Positions 46,617-55,584 of a stretch of 64,000 nt of DNA are shown piece by piece (the first letter of the stretch is position 1; every line of letters starts with the position of its first letter). The notes beneath the pieces are model-generated. The model searched no databases. It was given only the letters and a program-made list of their open reading frames with translations, and had not been told where the DNA came from. The position numbers and the translations under genes were made by a program. Origin of the DNA: DASXHZ01 sp036488085 (lineage in GTDB: Bacteria > Acidobacteriota > Thermoanaerobaculia > Gp7-AA8); assembly GCA_036488085.1 (NCBI GenBank), contig DASXHZ010000061.1, forward strand, positions 18,343 through 82,342, written 5' to 3'.

Positions 46617-47666
46617 ATGAATCTCCGCCGCGCCGCCTGGGTGGCCGCCGCGATCTTCTGGACGCTGTTCGGCCTCGTGACCGGCGTGCAGTTGTGGCTG
46701 AGCATGATCACGCACGGACATTCGGTGCCGCGGCTGCTCGCGTACAACATGCTCGTGTGGGACGGGTGGCTCGCGATCACCGCGGTGGTGGTCATGCTCG
46801 TGCGCCGCTACCCGGCGGTCACCGGACGCAACCTGCTCATCCATGTGTTGGCGGCATTCGTCGCCGCCGTCGCGCACATCTGCTACTGGGTGGGGCTCAT
46901 CCTCGTGATGCATCCCTTCGATCCGATGCCGTTTGGCTGGACGGAGATCTCGTTCTCAGGCTCGCTCTTCGGCAGGCTGCCGCTGGAGCTGGTCCTCTAC
47001 GGCGTCGTCGCCGCGAGCGCGCACGCGATGGAGTACGCCATCCGCGCGCGCGACCTCGAGCTGTCGCTCGCGAAATCGCGGCTGCACGCGCTGGAACTGC
47101 AGATCCAACCGCACTTTCTCTTCAACACGCTCAACGCCATCAGCACGCTGGTACGGGCGGAGCGAAACCGCGAAGCGGTCACGATGATCGCGGGCCTCAG
47201 CGAGATGTTCCGCTACATGCTCGACCGTTCGGAGCAGCAACTGGTGGCACTCGAGGAAGAGAGCGCGATGGTGAGCCGCTACTTCGAGATCCAGCGGATG
47301 CGGTTTCCCGATCGCTTCACGTTCGACATCGACGTCGCCGCGGACGTCCGCCGCGCCGCGGTTCCGACGTTCATCCTGCAGCCGCTGGCGGAAAATGCGA
47401 TCCGTCACGGCATCGCGCAGAGCTCCGGCCCCGGAACCGTCACCGTTCGCGCATTCCGAGACAAGAACGACCTCCGGATCGAGATGTTCAACAGCGGTCG
47501 TCTCACGGATGCCTTCGGCAGCGGCGTCGGCCTCCGCAACACGCGCGAGAGGCTACGGCAGTTGTTCGGCGACGCGCAGCAGTTCAGCCTTACGAGCGCG
47601 GCAGGTGGCGTGCTGGCGGCGATGACGATTCCGTGGGAGGAAGCGCTTGCGCGCGGTAATCGTTGA
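46617..47666 (+). CDS. LytS/YehU-type sensor histidine kinase
   Basis: This is a 349-residue kinase from the ATG at 46617; an ATG at 46599 would add six residues. Four membrane helices (about 8-150) precede the His_kinase family domain with LQIQPHFLFNTLNAISTLVRAE, where His is the phosphorylation site. The HATPase region is ILQPLAENAIRHGIAQ and GVGLRNTRERL. This class has no HisKA and pairs with LytTR regulators. The next gene is such a regulator and starts inside its 3' end, so they form a two-component system. Confidence 0.92.
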   Translation: MNLRRAAWVAAAIFWTLFGLVTGVQLWLSMITHGHSVPRLLAYNMLVWDGWLAITAVVVMLVRRYPAVTGRNLLIHVLAAFVAAVAHICYWVGLILVMHPFDPMPFGWTEISFSGSLFGRLPLELVLYGVVAASAHAMEYAIRARDLELSLAKSRLHALELQIQPHFLFNTLNAISTLVRAERNREAVTMIAGLSEMFRYMLDRSEQQLVALEEESAMVSRYFEIQRMRFPDRFTFDIDVAADVRRAAVPTFILQPLAENAIRHGIAQSSGPGTVTVRAFRDKNDLRIEMFNSGRLTDAFGSGVGLRNTRERLRQLFGDAQQFSLTSAAGGVLAAMTIPWEEALARGNR

Positions 47667-48420
47667 CGACGAGCCGCTCGCACGCGAGTCGATCCGGCGC
47701 CTGTTAGAGGAGGACGGCGAAGTAACGGTGGCAGGCGAGTGCACCGGCGTGGACGCGCAGGCACTCGTCATTCGGACCACGCCCGACATCCTCTTCCTCG
47801 ACGTGCAGATGCCGGACGTCGACGGTTTCGAGGTGCTCGACCGCGTCGGTGCCGGCAGCGTTCCGGTCGTCATCTTCGTTACTGCCTACGACCGGTACGC
47901 CGTGCGCGCTTTCGAAGTGCACGCCATCGATTACCTCCTCAAGCCATTCGATGACGCTCGCTTCTTTCGCTCGCTGGCGCGGGCGAAGGACCTCGTGCGA
48001 GCGCGCAAGCGCGGCGGCGGCGATGACCGCGCTTCGGAACGGCTGGCCGACTTCCTCAGGACTCGATCGACCCGCGCCCAGCGATTCCTGGTTCGCGTTC
48101 GGGACCGATCCGTCGTGGTGAGCGCCGCCGACATCGACTGGATCGAGGCGACCGACTACTACGTGACGCTGCATGTCGGCGGCAAGTCGTACCTGCATCG
48201 CGAGCCGATTGCGACGCTCGCCGAGCGCCTCGATCCCGACCGCTTCGTCCGCGTTCATCGCTCCGCCATCGTCAACATCGACCGGGTGCGGGAGGTCCAC
48301 CAGCTTTTTCGCGGCGACCGGTCGCTCGTACTCGCGGACGGGACGCAGGTGAAACTGAGCCGCAGCCGCCGCGAAGAGTTCGAGCGCCTCTTCGCCGTGT
48401 CGGGCTCGCAGCAGGAGTGA
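47647..48420 (+). CDS. LytTR-family response regulator
   Basis: This 257-residue regulator has a receiver domain (VIVDDEPLARESIRRLL; phospho-Asp in ILFLDVQMPDVDG, about residue 54; TAYDRYAVRAFEVHAIDYLLKPF). A C-terminal LytTR DNA-binding domain follows (WIEATDYYVTLHVGGKSYLHREPIATLAERL, FVRVHRSAIVNIDRVRE). The start is a TTG overlapping the kinase gene by 20 nt. LytTR pairs often control cell-envelope or secreted products; the targets here are not visible. Confidence 0.93.
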   Translation: MRAVIVDDEPLARESIRRLLEEDGEVTVAGECTGVDAQALVIRTTPDILFLDVQMPDVDGFEVLDRVGAGSVPVVIFVTAYDRYAVRAFEVHAIDYLLKPFDDARFFRSLARAKDLVRARKRGGGDDRASERLADFLRTRSTRAQRFLVRVRDRSVVVSAADIDWIEATDYYVTLHVGGKSYLHREPIATLAERLDPDRFVRVHRSAIVNIDRVREVHQLFRGDRSLVLADGTQVKLSRSRREEFERLFAVSGSQQE

Positions 48421-48427
48421 ACCCTGT

Positions 48428-49915
48428 TTACTGCTTGAGGAGATAGCGGTCGGCGTAGCTCTTCATCGACAGCCCCGACACCCAGTCGCTCAGGACGATC
48501 GGGATCTGGCGCGGCGTCGCGTGCGCGAGCGACCGCATGAAATGCCACCACCGCCTCACTCCGCCGGGCGCGATGCCGCGTAGCATCAGGCGAGCCGCCA
48601 TCTTCAACTGCGTACGCAGGCTGTATCCGACGTTCGCGCCGGATGGAACGAGGTGCCGTATCTTCGCGCGAATGCGGTCGGCGACGCCGCGGTCGCTCAG
48701 CAGGCGTCCGTACAACTCCTGGTAGCCGCTGCGCATCGACTCCATCGTCATCTTCTTCGGGACGACGTTCGTCCATAGCCGCGTGTTGTCGGTCGCCTCC
48801 CCCTCGAGCAGCCGCCCCTCCGCCTGCAGACGCGCGTAGAGCGGCGTTCGCGGGAGCGCGGTGAGCAGGCCGACCATCGCGACCTGGATGCCGGAGTGGA
48901 TGATGAAGTCATGCTGCAGCTCGAACGTCTTCACCGTGTCGTGGTCGAAGCCGATGATGAATCCGGCAAAGACGTCGACGCCGTGGCGGTAGATTTTCTG
49001 CAGCGACGTCTGCATGTCCTCGCGCGTGTTCTGCAGCTTCAGCGTCTCGCGCAGGCTCTCTTCGTCCGGCGACTCGATACCGATGAACACCCACTGGAAA
49101 TTCGCCTGATGCAGGAGCGTCATCAGCTCCTCGTCCTGCGCCAGATTCAGCGACGCCTCGGTTCCGAAGCGGAACTTGTAGTCGTGCTCCCGCTGGTACT
49201 CCTGGATGGCGCGGAGGAGCTCGCGCGCCTGCGGCTTGTTGCCGATGAAGTTGTCGTCGACGAAGAAGACGTTGCGGACGCCGCGCTCGCGCAGGATGTC
49301 GAGCTCGCGGCAGACCTGCTCCGGCGACTTTGTCCGCGGCTTCCGGCCGAACATGACGATGATGTCGCAGAACTCACATCGGAAAGGACAGCCGCGCGAG
49401 AACTGCAGGCTGACCATCGCGTAGCGATCGATCTTCAACAGGTCGTAGCGCGGAGCGGGGGAGTCGTGCAGCGAGACCTCGCCGCATTCGCGGTATAGCG
49501 GCTTTGCGTCGCCCGCTTCGTAGTCGCGGCAGAACTGCGGCCAGATGTACTCCGCCTCGCCGGCAATGACCGCATCCGCGATTTCCTCATACACCTCGGG
49601 GCAGAGCGAGGCGTAGCTGCCGCCGGCCACGACGAAGTAGCCGCGCGCGCGAAATTGCGTCAACAGCTCGCGCTGACGGGGGAACTGCACGCCCATGCCG
49701 CAGATGCCGATGATGTCGGCGACCGGCGCCGCCGGAACCGGCTCGACGTTCTCGTCGACGATCTCGACGTCCCACGATTCGGGAGTGAGCGCCGCGAGCG
49801 TCGCGAGTCCGAGGGGCGGGTTGATCGCCCGTTTGTTCGGAAGGACCCGATCGACCGCCCACCGAAAACTCCAGAAGCTCTCCGGAGCCCGAGGATTGAT
49901 CAGGAGCAGTCGCAT
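48428..49915 (-). CDS. B12-binding-domain radical SAM protein
   Basis: This is a 495-residue class B radical SAM enzyme. The N-terminal cobalamin-binding domain (LLLINPRAPESFWSF to GICGMGVQFP) lacks a clear DxHxxG, so B12 binding may be base-off without His. The radical SAM core has C-x3-C-x2-C in SRGCPFRCEFCDIIV (about residues 199-206) for a 4Fe-4S cluster. The C-terminal part is like DUF4070. Relatives include methylases and ring-forming enzymes. The ATG at 49915 follows a perfect AGGAGG. It lies 10 nt downstream of proS. Confidence 0.88.
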   Translation of the reverse strand: MRLLLINPRAPESFWSFRWAVDRVLPNKRAINPPLGLATLAALTPESWDVEIVDENVEPVPAAPVADIIGICGMGVQFPRQRELLTQFRARGYFVVAGGSYASLCPEVYEEIADAVIAGEAEYIWPQFCRDYEAGDAKPLYRECGEVSLHDSPAPRYDLLKIDRYAMVSLQFSRGCPFRCEFCDIIVMFGRKPRTKSPEQVCRELDILRERGVRNVFFVDDNFIGNKPQARELLRAIQEYQREHDYKFRFGTEASLNLAQDEELMTLLHQANFQWVFIGIESPDEESLRETLKLQNTREDMQTSLQKIYRHGVDVFAGFIIGFDHDTVKTFELQHDFIIHSGIQVAMVGLLTALPRTPLYARLQAEGRLLEGEATDNTRLWTNVVPKKMTMESMRSGYQELYGRLLSDRGVADRIRAKIRHLVPSGANVGYSLRTQLKMAARLMLRGIAPGGVRRWWHFMRSLAHATPRQIPIVLSDWVSGLSMKSYADRYLLKQ

Positions 49916-49920
49916 GGCGT

Positions 49921-49926
49921 CCTCCT
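49921..49926 (-). promoter_or_regulatory. Shine-Dalgarno AGGAGG deciding the radical SAM start
   Basis: On the minus strand AGGAGG ends 5 nt before the ATG at 49915. This selects that codon over in-frame codons further upstream that would overlap proS. Confidence 0.75.
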
Positions 49927-51473
49927 CAATAGGCTTTCGCGAACACCGCCGTCTCGGCCTTCGGCCGCCCGCAAACGATGCAACTAGTGAACCCGCCATC
50001 CTCAACGGGAACGAGGGGGATCACGCGGATCGTCACCTTCAGCTCGTCTTTCGCCCACGCCTCACATTCCGGCGAGCCACACCATGGAGAGACGGCGAAG
50101 CCGCCGTGGATCTCCGGCTTCCGCGCCTTCTTCGGCGTGAAGAAGGCGATGAAGTCGTCCTTCGAGCCGATCGCGCGCGTGTTTTCCTTGCGGTACGCCA
50201 GGGCGCGGTCGTAGCAGCCTTGCTGGATCTCTCCGAGCGTGGCGACGACTAGCGCGCCGAGCTCGGCGCGGCTGACGGTCTGCTTCTCCGAGGTGTCGCG
50301 GTCGCGGCGATTCAGCGTAACGGCGTCGTTGTCGGCGTCGCGCGGTCCGATCTCGAGGCGGATGGGGACGCCCTTCTTCACCCACTCCCACTGCTTTTCA
50401 CCGCCGCGGATGTCGCGCAGGTCGACTTCCACGACGACGTCGCGCCCTTCGTACTTTTGCGCGCGCAGCTCGCCGGCGACGGCGTTCACGTAATCGACCA
50501 CGCGCTGGCGCGTGTCGTCTCCGCGGAAGATCGGGAGGATCACCACGTGCGCCGGCGCGATGCGCGGCGGCAGGACGAGACCGTTGTCGTCGGAGTGCGT
50601 CATCACGAGGCCGCCGATGAGTCGCGTCGACATCCCCCACGACGTGGTCCATGCGAACTCGCGGACGCCTTCGCGCCCGAGGAATCCGATGTCGCTCGCT
50701 TTCGCGAAGTTCTGTCCGAGGAAGTGCGACGTGCCCGACTGCAACGCCTTGCGATCGCCCATCATCGCCTCGATGGCGTACGTGTCGACCGCACCGGGGA
50801 AGCGCTCGCTGTCGCTCTTCCGGCCTTTGAGCACCGGCATTGCCAGGAACTGCTCGACGAACCGCGCGTAGACGCCCAGCATCTGCTCCGTCTTCTCGCG
50901 CGCCTCGGCCTCCGTCTCATGCGCCGTGTGTCCCTCCTGCCAGAGGAACTCGGTGGTCCGGAGGAAGAGCCGCGTCCGCATTTCCCAGCGAACGATGTTG
51001 CACCACTGATTGATGAGCAGCGGCAGGTCGCGATAGCTCTGGACCCACTTCGAGAACGTCGCGCCGATGATCGTCTCCGACGTCGGGCGAACGATCAGCG
51101 GCTCCTCGAGCTGCGCCGTCGGATCGGGGATCAGCGTGCCGTCGGGCGCGTGCACCAGCCGGTGATGCGTGACGACCGCGCACTCTTTCGCGAAGCCTTC
51201 GACGTGCTCTGCCTCTTTTTCGAGGAACGATTTCGGGATGAAGAGCGGGAAGTACGCATTGCGGACCCCCGTCGCCTTGAACATCACGTCGAGCTCGCGC
51301 TGGATGTTCTCCCACAGCGCATAGCCCCACGGCTTGATCACCATGCAGCCGCGCACCGGCGAGTTCTCCGCGAGCTCGGCGGCGCGGACGACTTGCTGGT
51401 ACCACTCGGCGTAGTCCTCGGTGCGAGTCGGCTGGATGGCGGTTTTCTTCGCTTGGTTACTCAAGGGGGGCAT
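49926..51473 (-). CDS. proS: Prolyl-tRNA synthetase, short archaeal/eukaryotic type
   Basis: This 515-residue class II synthetase charges tRNA-Pro. The catalytic core carries MVIKPWGYALWENIQRELD, RPTSETIIGATFSKWVQSYRDLPLLINQW and FLRTTEFLWQEGHTAH. The anticodon-binding domain and a C-terminal extension with CGSPECEAW and CIVCGRP (possible zinc site) end in a conserved aromatic tail (AKAY). The bacterial INS editing domain is absent, so it is the ProS type 3 (archaeal/eukaryotic-like) form used by several bacterial phyla. It heads a two-gene unit with the radical SAM gene. Confidence 0.95.
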   Translation of the reverse strand: MPPLSNQAKKTAIQPTRTEDYAEWYQQVVRAAELAENSPVRGCMVIKPWGYALWENIQRELDVMFKATGVRNAYFPLFIPKSFLEKEAEHVEGFAKECAVVTHHRLVHAPDGTLIPDPTAQLEEPLIVRPTSETIIGATFSKWVQSYRDLPLLINQWCNIVRWEMRTRLFLRTTEFLWQEGHTAHETEAEAREKTEQMLGVYARFVEQFLAMPVLKGRKSDSERFPGAVDTYAIEAMMGDRKALQSGTSHFLGQNFAKASDIGFLGREGVREFAWTTSWGMSTRLIGGLVMTHSDDNGLVLPPRIAPAHVVILPIFRGDDTRQRVVDYVNAVAGELRAQKYEGRDVVVEVDLRDIRGGEKQWEWVKKGVPIRLEIGPRDADNDAVTLNRRDRDTSEKQTVSRAELGALVVATLGEIQQGCYDRALAYRKENTRAIGSKDDFIAFFTPKKARKPEIHGGFAVSPWCGSPECEAWAKDELKVTIRVIPLVPVEDGGFTSCIVCGRPKAETAVFAKAY

Positions 51474-51502
51474 TGTATTGCCGTCATGCGCGACGCGTGA
51501 CT

Positions 51503-51598
51503 CGTTATTCGTTACTCGTTACTCGGGTAACGGATAACGGGTAACGGGTAACGGGTAAAGGATGCCGTCGAATAACGAATAACGAATAACGAGTAACG
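51503..51598. repeat. Heptamer array, three blocks (CGTTAYT / CGGRTAA / CGARTAA)
   Basis: Three CGTTAYT units are followed by five CGGRTAA units and, after a 10-bp gap, four CGARTAA units. The outer blocks are reverse complements. The array fills the gap between the starts/stops of proS and the NRAMP-related gene and ends at the latter's stop. Confidence 0.88.
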
Positions 51599-51600
51599 CC

Positions 51601-52860
51601 TCACAACAGCAGCATCCCCGCAACCGCGCCGAACATCAGCAGCGTCGTGAGCGCGACCGTCATGCGGCCGAGCGGAGAGCTCGGCTGGCCGTTCATGATC
51701 CGTCTGTCGCTTGCGACCAGCAGGATTCCGATCATGAGGAACGGCGCGAGCGTGCCGTTGATGACGGCGCTCCAATAGAGCGCCTGCACCGGATTCGTGT
51801 CGGCGAAGTCGAGCGCGATTCCGACCGCGCCCGAGAGGAGCACGACGGCGTAGAACGCGCGTGCCTTGTCGATCCTCTCGTCGAGACCCTGCCGCCAGCC
51901 GAACGTTTCCGCGAGCGCGTACGCGGCCGATCCCGACAGCGTCGGAATCGCGAGCAAGCCCACGCCGATCAATCCGCCGGTGTACAGGAGAAAGCACCAG
52001 TTCCCGGCGAGCGGCCGCAGCGCCTCGGCTGCCTGCCGCGACGTCTCGATGTGCGTGATCCCGTGGCTGTGGAGCGTGAACGCCGTCGTCACGATGATGA
52101 AGAACATGACGATGTTCGAGAAGAACGTGCCGACGCCGACGTCGATCTTGCGGTCGACGATCTCGCGACGCGTGGCGCCCCGCCGCTCGATCGTCAGCTT
52201 CCGGCCGATGCGCTTTTCCTCCTCCACCTCCTGCGACGCCTGCCAGAAGAAGAGATACGGGCTGATGGTGGTGCCGAGGATTGCGACGAGCGTCGACCAC
52301 GCCGTGCGGCCGTGAAACATCGCCGGACGAAACGTGTCGTCGAGGACGGCGAGCCAGTTCGGCCGCAGGATGAACGCCGTGATCACATACGCGAAGAGGA
52401 AGAGGGCGAGCCACTTCAGCGTGCGCGCAAGGTCGGCGTAGCGCATCCAGACCGTCGCCGCGCTGATTCCGACGCCGAAGACGATCACCCACAAGTGCGA
52501 GTTGACGTGCGTCAGCATCTCGGCCGCATCCGCCATCCCCGCGAGGTCCGCGCCGATGTTGAACGTGTTCGCGACGAGCAACGCTATCCCGGCGATCACT
52601 ACGACCCAGCGCGGAAACTTCCGGCGCAGCGCACGCGCGAGACCGGCGCCCGACACCATTCCGATGCGCGCGCACATCATCTGCACGGACGCCATCAGCG
52701 GCCATGTCACGATCGCGCACCACAGCATCGTCGTCCCGAGTTGCGCACCGGCGATCGAGTACGTCGCGATGCCCGACGGATCGTCGTCAGCCGCGCCGGT
52801 GATCAGGCCGGGGCCGAGAATCGACAAGAAACTGATAGCCTTTTCGCGTTTTTCCTGCAA
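51601..52860 (-). CDS. NRAMP-related divalent metal transporter with altered binding motifs
   Basis: This is a polytopic protein of about 419 residues with the 11-12 helix NRAMP layout. The first-helix motif is DPSGIAT (D27-P28-S29-G30) where Mn/Fe NRAMPs have DPGN. The sixth-helix MPH motif is replaced by TTISPYLFFWQ. These changes match NRAMP-related Mg transporters or orphan branches better than MntH. The start is uncertain: the TTG at 52860 is chosen because the frame upstream is arginine-rich and overlaps the divergent M13 gene. Confidence 0.8.
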   Translation of the reverse strand: MQEKREKAISFLSILGPGLITGAADDDPSGIATYSIAGAQLGTTMLWCAIVTWPLMASVQMMCARIGMVSGAGLARALRRKFPRWVVVIAGIALLVANTFNIGADLAGMADAAEMLTHVNSHLWVIVFGVGISAATVWMRYADLARTLKWLALFLFAYVITAFILRPNWLAVLDDTFRPAMFHGRTAWSTLVAILGTTISPYLFFWQASQEVEEEKRIGRKLTIERRGATRREIVDRKIDVGVGTFFSNIVMFFIIVTTAFTLHSHGITHIETSRQAAEALRPLAGNWCFLLYTGGLIGVGLLAIPTLSGSAAYALAETFGWRQGLDERIDKARAFYAVVLLSGAVGIALDFADTNPVQALYWSAVINGTLAPFLMIGILLVASDRRIMNGQPSSPLGRMTVALTTLLMFGAVAGMLLL

Positions 52861-52924
52861 CGAGCCGAAGGGTACACGGTCCCGTAACCTCGCGGCCGGA
52901 TTCCTGCATCGATAATTCGGCGCG

Positions 52925-54886
52925 ATGCGTACACGCCGTCTTCTCTTCTCCGCCCTCTTCCTTTTCTTTGTCGCCGCGGCGCCCGCGGATACGAGCGTCA
53001 AGCCGGGTGACGATTTCTTTCGCTATGCGAACGGGAAGTGGCTCGACGAGACGACGATCCCGGCCGACCGTTCGAACGTCGGCGTCTTCTCGATGCTCGC
53101 GGAGAACGCGGACAAGCGGACGGCCGATCTCATTCGCGAGACCCCGGCAGGGAAGATCGCCGACTACTACGCGGCGTATATGGATGAGAAGACGATCGAG
53201 GCGAAGGGACTGCATCCGCTCGACGCTCAGCTCGCGTCGATTCGTGCGATTCACGACAAGGCGTCGCTGGCGCGCGTGATCGGAAGTCAGCTTCGCGCCG
53301 ACGTCGATCCGCTCAACAACGCCGTCCTTCACACCGATCGTCTATTCGGCCTCTGGGTGTCACCTGATTTCGCCGCGCCCGAGGTCAATGCCGGCTATCT
53401 CCTCCAGGGCGGTCTCGGCATGCCGGACCGCGACTACTACCTCGGCAGCGACGAGCACGCGAAGGCGACGCAGGCGAAGTACCGGGAACACATCGAGGCG
53501 GTGTTGAAGCTCGCCGGAATCGATGGTGCCGCCGCACGCTCCGGACGCATCTACGATCTCGAACGTCGCATCGCCGAGGCGCACGCGACCGTCACCGACT
53601 CGGAAGACGTGCACAAGGCGGACAACCGCTGGATGCGCGCCGACTTTTCGGAGCACGCGCCGGGACTCGACTGGCCCGCGTTCTTCGAGGCCGCGGGGTT
53701 GAGCGGCCGGCGCAGTCTCTTCGCGTGGCAGCCGCATGCGATTGCCGGTATCTCGGCGCTCACTGCAAGTCAGCCGCTCGATGTGTGGAAGGACTATCTC
53801 GTCTTTCGTGCCATCGACCGTGCGGCCTCGCTGCTCCCGAAGGCGTTCGCCGACGAGAACTTCCGCTTCTACGGGACTGCGCTCAGCGGCGCGACTGCGC
53901 AACGCCCTCGCTGGAAGCGCGCGGTCGGCGCGACGAACGCGGCGCTTGGCGACGCCGTCGGGAAGCTGTATGTGAAACGCTACTTCCCGCCGTCCGCGAA
54001 AGTGGCGGCGCAGAAGATGGTGAAGAACATCGTGACCGCATTCGGAAAGCGGATCGACCGGCTCGACTGGATGAAGCCGGAGACGCGCGCGAAGGCGAAG
54101 GCGAAGCTCGGGACGCTGTATGTCGGCGTCGGATATCCCGACACGTGGCGCGACTATTCGGGCTTGCGCGTCAGCCGCTCCGAGGCGCTCGCGAATGCGG
54201 AGCGCGCGTCGCTGTTCGACTATCGCCACGCCGTCGCGCAACTCGGCAGGCGCGGCGACAAACACGAGTGGTGGATGACGCCGCAAACGGTGAACGCGCT
54301 GAACATCCCGCTGCAGAACGCGCTCAACTTTCCTGCCGCGATCCTCAACCCGCCGTTCTTCGACGCCAAAGCCGATCCTGTGGCGAACTACGGCGGCATC
54401 GGCACGGTGATCGGCCACGAGATCAGCCACAGCTTCGACGACCAGGGGAGCCAGTTCGACGCGCAGGGCCGTCTCGCGAACTGGTGGACGCCCGCCGACT
54501 TCGCGCATTTCAAAGAGGCAGCCGATCGCCTTGTCGCACAGTTCAACAAGTACGAGCCGCTTCCCGGCCTTCACCTGAACGGCGCGCAGACGCTGAGCGA
54601 GAACATCGCCGACGTCGCCGGCCTCTCCGCCGCCTACGACGGCTACCGTGCGAGCGAGGGCGGCAGCAAGCAGAAGGATCAGACCTTCTTCCTCTCATTC
54701 GCGCACTTATGGCGGAGCAAGCAGCGCCCCGAAGCCCTCCGGCGCTCCGTCCTCACCGACGGCCACTCTCCCGCCGAATTTCGCGTCGACACCGTCCGCA
54801 ACATCGACGCCTGGTACCCCGCCTTCGACGTCAAGCCCGGCGAGAAGCTCTACCTCGCCCCAGCCGAGCGGGTGCGGGTTTGGTGA
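52925..54886 (+). CDS. M13-family zinc metallopeptidase (neprilysin/PepO-like)
   Basis: This 653-residue secreted peptidase has signal peptide RLLFSALFLFFVAAAPADT. KPGDDFFRYANGKWLDETTIPADRSNVG is the M13 start. The zinc motif is H498-E-I-S-H502 in VIGHEISHSFDDQGSQFD, and ENIADVAGL supplies the third ligand Glu. It cleaves oligopeptides in the periplasm or outside the cell. Length fits the family. It is divergent from the NRAMP-related gene across a 64-bp gap. Confidence 0.95.
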   Translation: MRTRRLLFSALFLFFVAAAPADTSVKPGDDFFRYANGKWLDETTIPADRSNVGVFSMLAENADKRTADLIRETPAGKIADYYAAYMDEKTIEAKGLHPLDAQLASIRAIHDKASLARVIGSQLRADVDPLNNAVLHTDRLFGLWVSPDFAAPEVNAGYLLQGGLGMPDRDYYLGSDEHAKATQAKYREHIEAVLKLAGIDGAAARSGRIYDLERRIAEAHATVTDSEDVHKADNRWMRADFSEHAPGLDWPAFFEAAGLSGRRSLFAWQPHAIAGISALTASQPLDVWKDYLVFRAIDRAASLLPKAFADENFRFYGTALSGATAQRPRWKRAVGATNAALGDAVGKLYVKRYFPPSAKVAAQKMVKNIVTAFGKRIDRLDWMKPETRAKAKAKLGTLYVGVGYPDTWRDYSGLRVSRSEALANAERASLFDYRHAVAQLGRRGDKHEWWMTPQTVNALNIPLQNALNFPAAILNPPFFDAKADPVANYGGIGTVIGHEISHSFDDQGSQFDAQGRLANWWTPADFAHFKEAADRLVAQFNKYEPLPGLHLNGAQTLSENIADVAGLSAAYDGYRASEGGSKQKDQTFFLSFAHLWRSKQRPEALRRSVLTDGHSPAEFRVDTVRNIDAWYPAFDVKPGEKLYLAPAERVRVW

Positions 54887-54901
54887 GCAGCTGCTCCCAC
54901 G

Positions 54902-55066
54902 TCACTCACGAGCCAATTCGGCGCGGAGGATTGGCAGAATCGCTGGAAGCTCCTCGCTGACGGTGGTCCAATCGAGCTGAGTTCGATCGCGTCCGGCGGC
55001 GAAACGAATCGCCGCTTCGGCAGCTTCAAGCATGTGTACGAGGCGGATCCGATCTTCACCCACCAT
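54902..55066 (-). pseudogene. HEPN (DUF86) toxin remnant with central deletion
   Basis: These 54 residues join the start of a DUF86/HEPN protein (DRIRLVHMLEAAEAAIRFAAGRD) to its end (WTTVSEELPAILPILRAEL) at about residues 32-33. The usual middle of some 60 residues, including the RxxxxH RNase motif, is missing while the frame is kept. It overlaps the nucleotidyltransferase gene by 11 nt, the normal arrangement of MNT/HEPN pairs. It is either a dead toxin or a small derivative that still binds its partner. Confidence 0.75.
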
Positions 55067-55355
55067 ATTGAACCTCTGCTGTTCGCGTAACTTCATCGCG
55101 GAAGTAGCGGCTCAAGTCTGCGGCGGTACGGAGATCTACTTTGCGGCCACCAAGTAGTTCAGAGAGCTCCAATTCGATCTCGGCGATACCGAGGAGTCCC
55201 GGCGTTTTTCCCGTCTGAAACTCGACTAACAAATCGACATCGCTATCCGGTCGGTCGGTGCCACGCAGAACCGAGCCGAACACGGACAACCGGCGGATGC
55301 CATACCGTTCACAAAGGCCGGCGAGTTTCTCGCGGGGGAAATTGACGCTGGTCAT
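55056..55355 (-). CDS. MNT-type minimal nucleotidyltransferase (antitoxin of HEPN pair)
   Basis: This 99-residue protein has the Pol-beta-like signature G27-S28-x10-D39-x-D41 (FGSVLRGTDRPDSDVDLLVEF). A third Asp is in RKVDLRT. In MntA/HepT systems this enzyme adds AMP to the HEPN toxin and silences it. All catalytic residues are present. Its partner gene next door has lost the toxin core, so it is an orphan antitoxin. GC content is lower than in the flanking genes. Confidence 0.88.
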   Translation of the reverse strand: MTSVNFPREKLAGLCERYGIRRLSVFGSVLRGTDRPDSDVDLLVEFQTGKTPGLLGIAEIELELSELLGGRKVDLRTAADLSRYFRDEVTRTAEVQYGG

Positions 55356-55470
55356 CGCACCGCTAGATTACGCGAGATTGATCCCGAGTCGTGGCCCCGG
55401 CTATCGGTCGCGGCTTGTGCTGGGCCCCAGCCTAGCGAGCAAGCTTCGACGCTGTCAGCGCCGGTTAGCG

Positions 55471-55540
55471 GCTGGCCGCCATCCGGCAACTGGCCACCGG
55501 CAACTCGTCTCCCTCAACTGGCCACCGGCAACTCGTCTCC
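55471..55540 (+). repeat. Heptamer-period direct array (GGCAACT/GGCCACC)
   Basis: Ten 7-bp units in register: GCTGGCC, GCCATCC, GGCAACT, GGCCACC, GGCAACT, CGTCTCC, CTCAACT, GGCCACC, GGCAACT, CGTCTCC. The last seven amount to a 28-bp block that largely repeats. Unlike the other arrays no inverted arm is clear. It lies before the ABC-STAS operon. Confidence 0.7.
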
Positions 55541-55584
55541 CTTGACACCCCCATCCCGCGCCATCCACCATACGCTCCCGGTCC

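Noticed and set aside
52861..53001. 47-residue N-terminal extension of the NRAMP-related protein
   Set aside because: It is Lys/Arg-rich, overlaps the divergent M13 gene and has no counterpart in the family.
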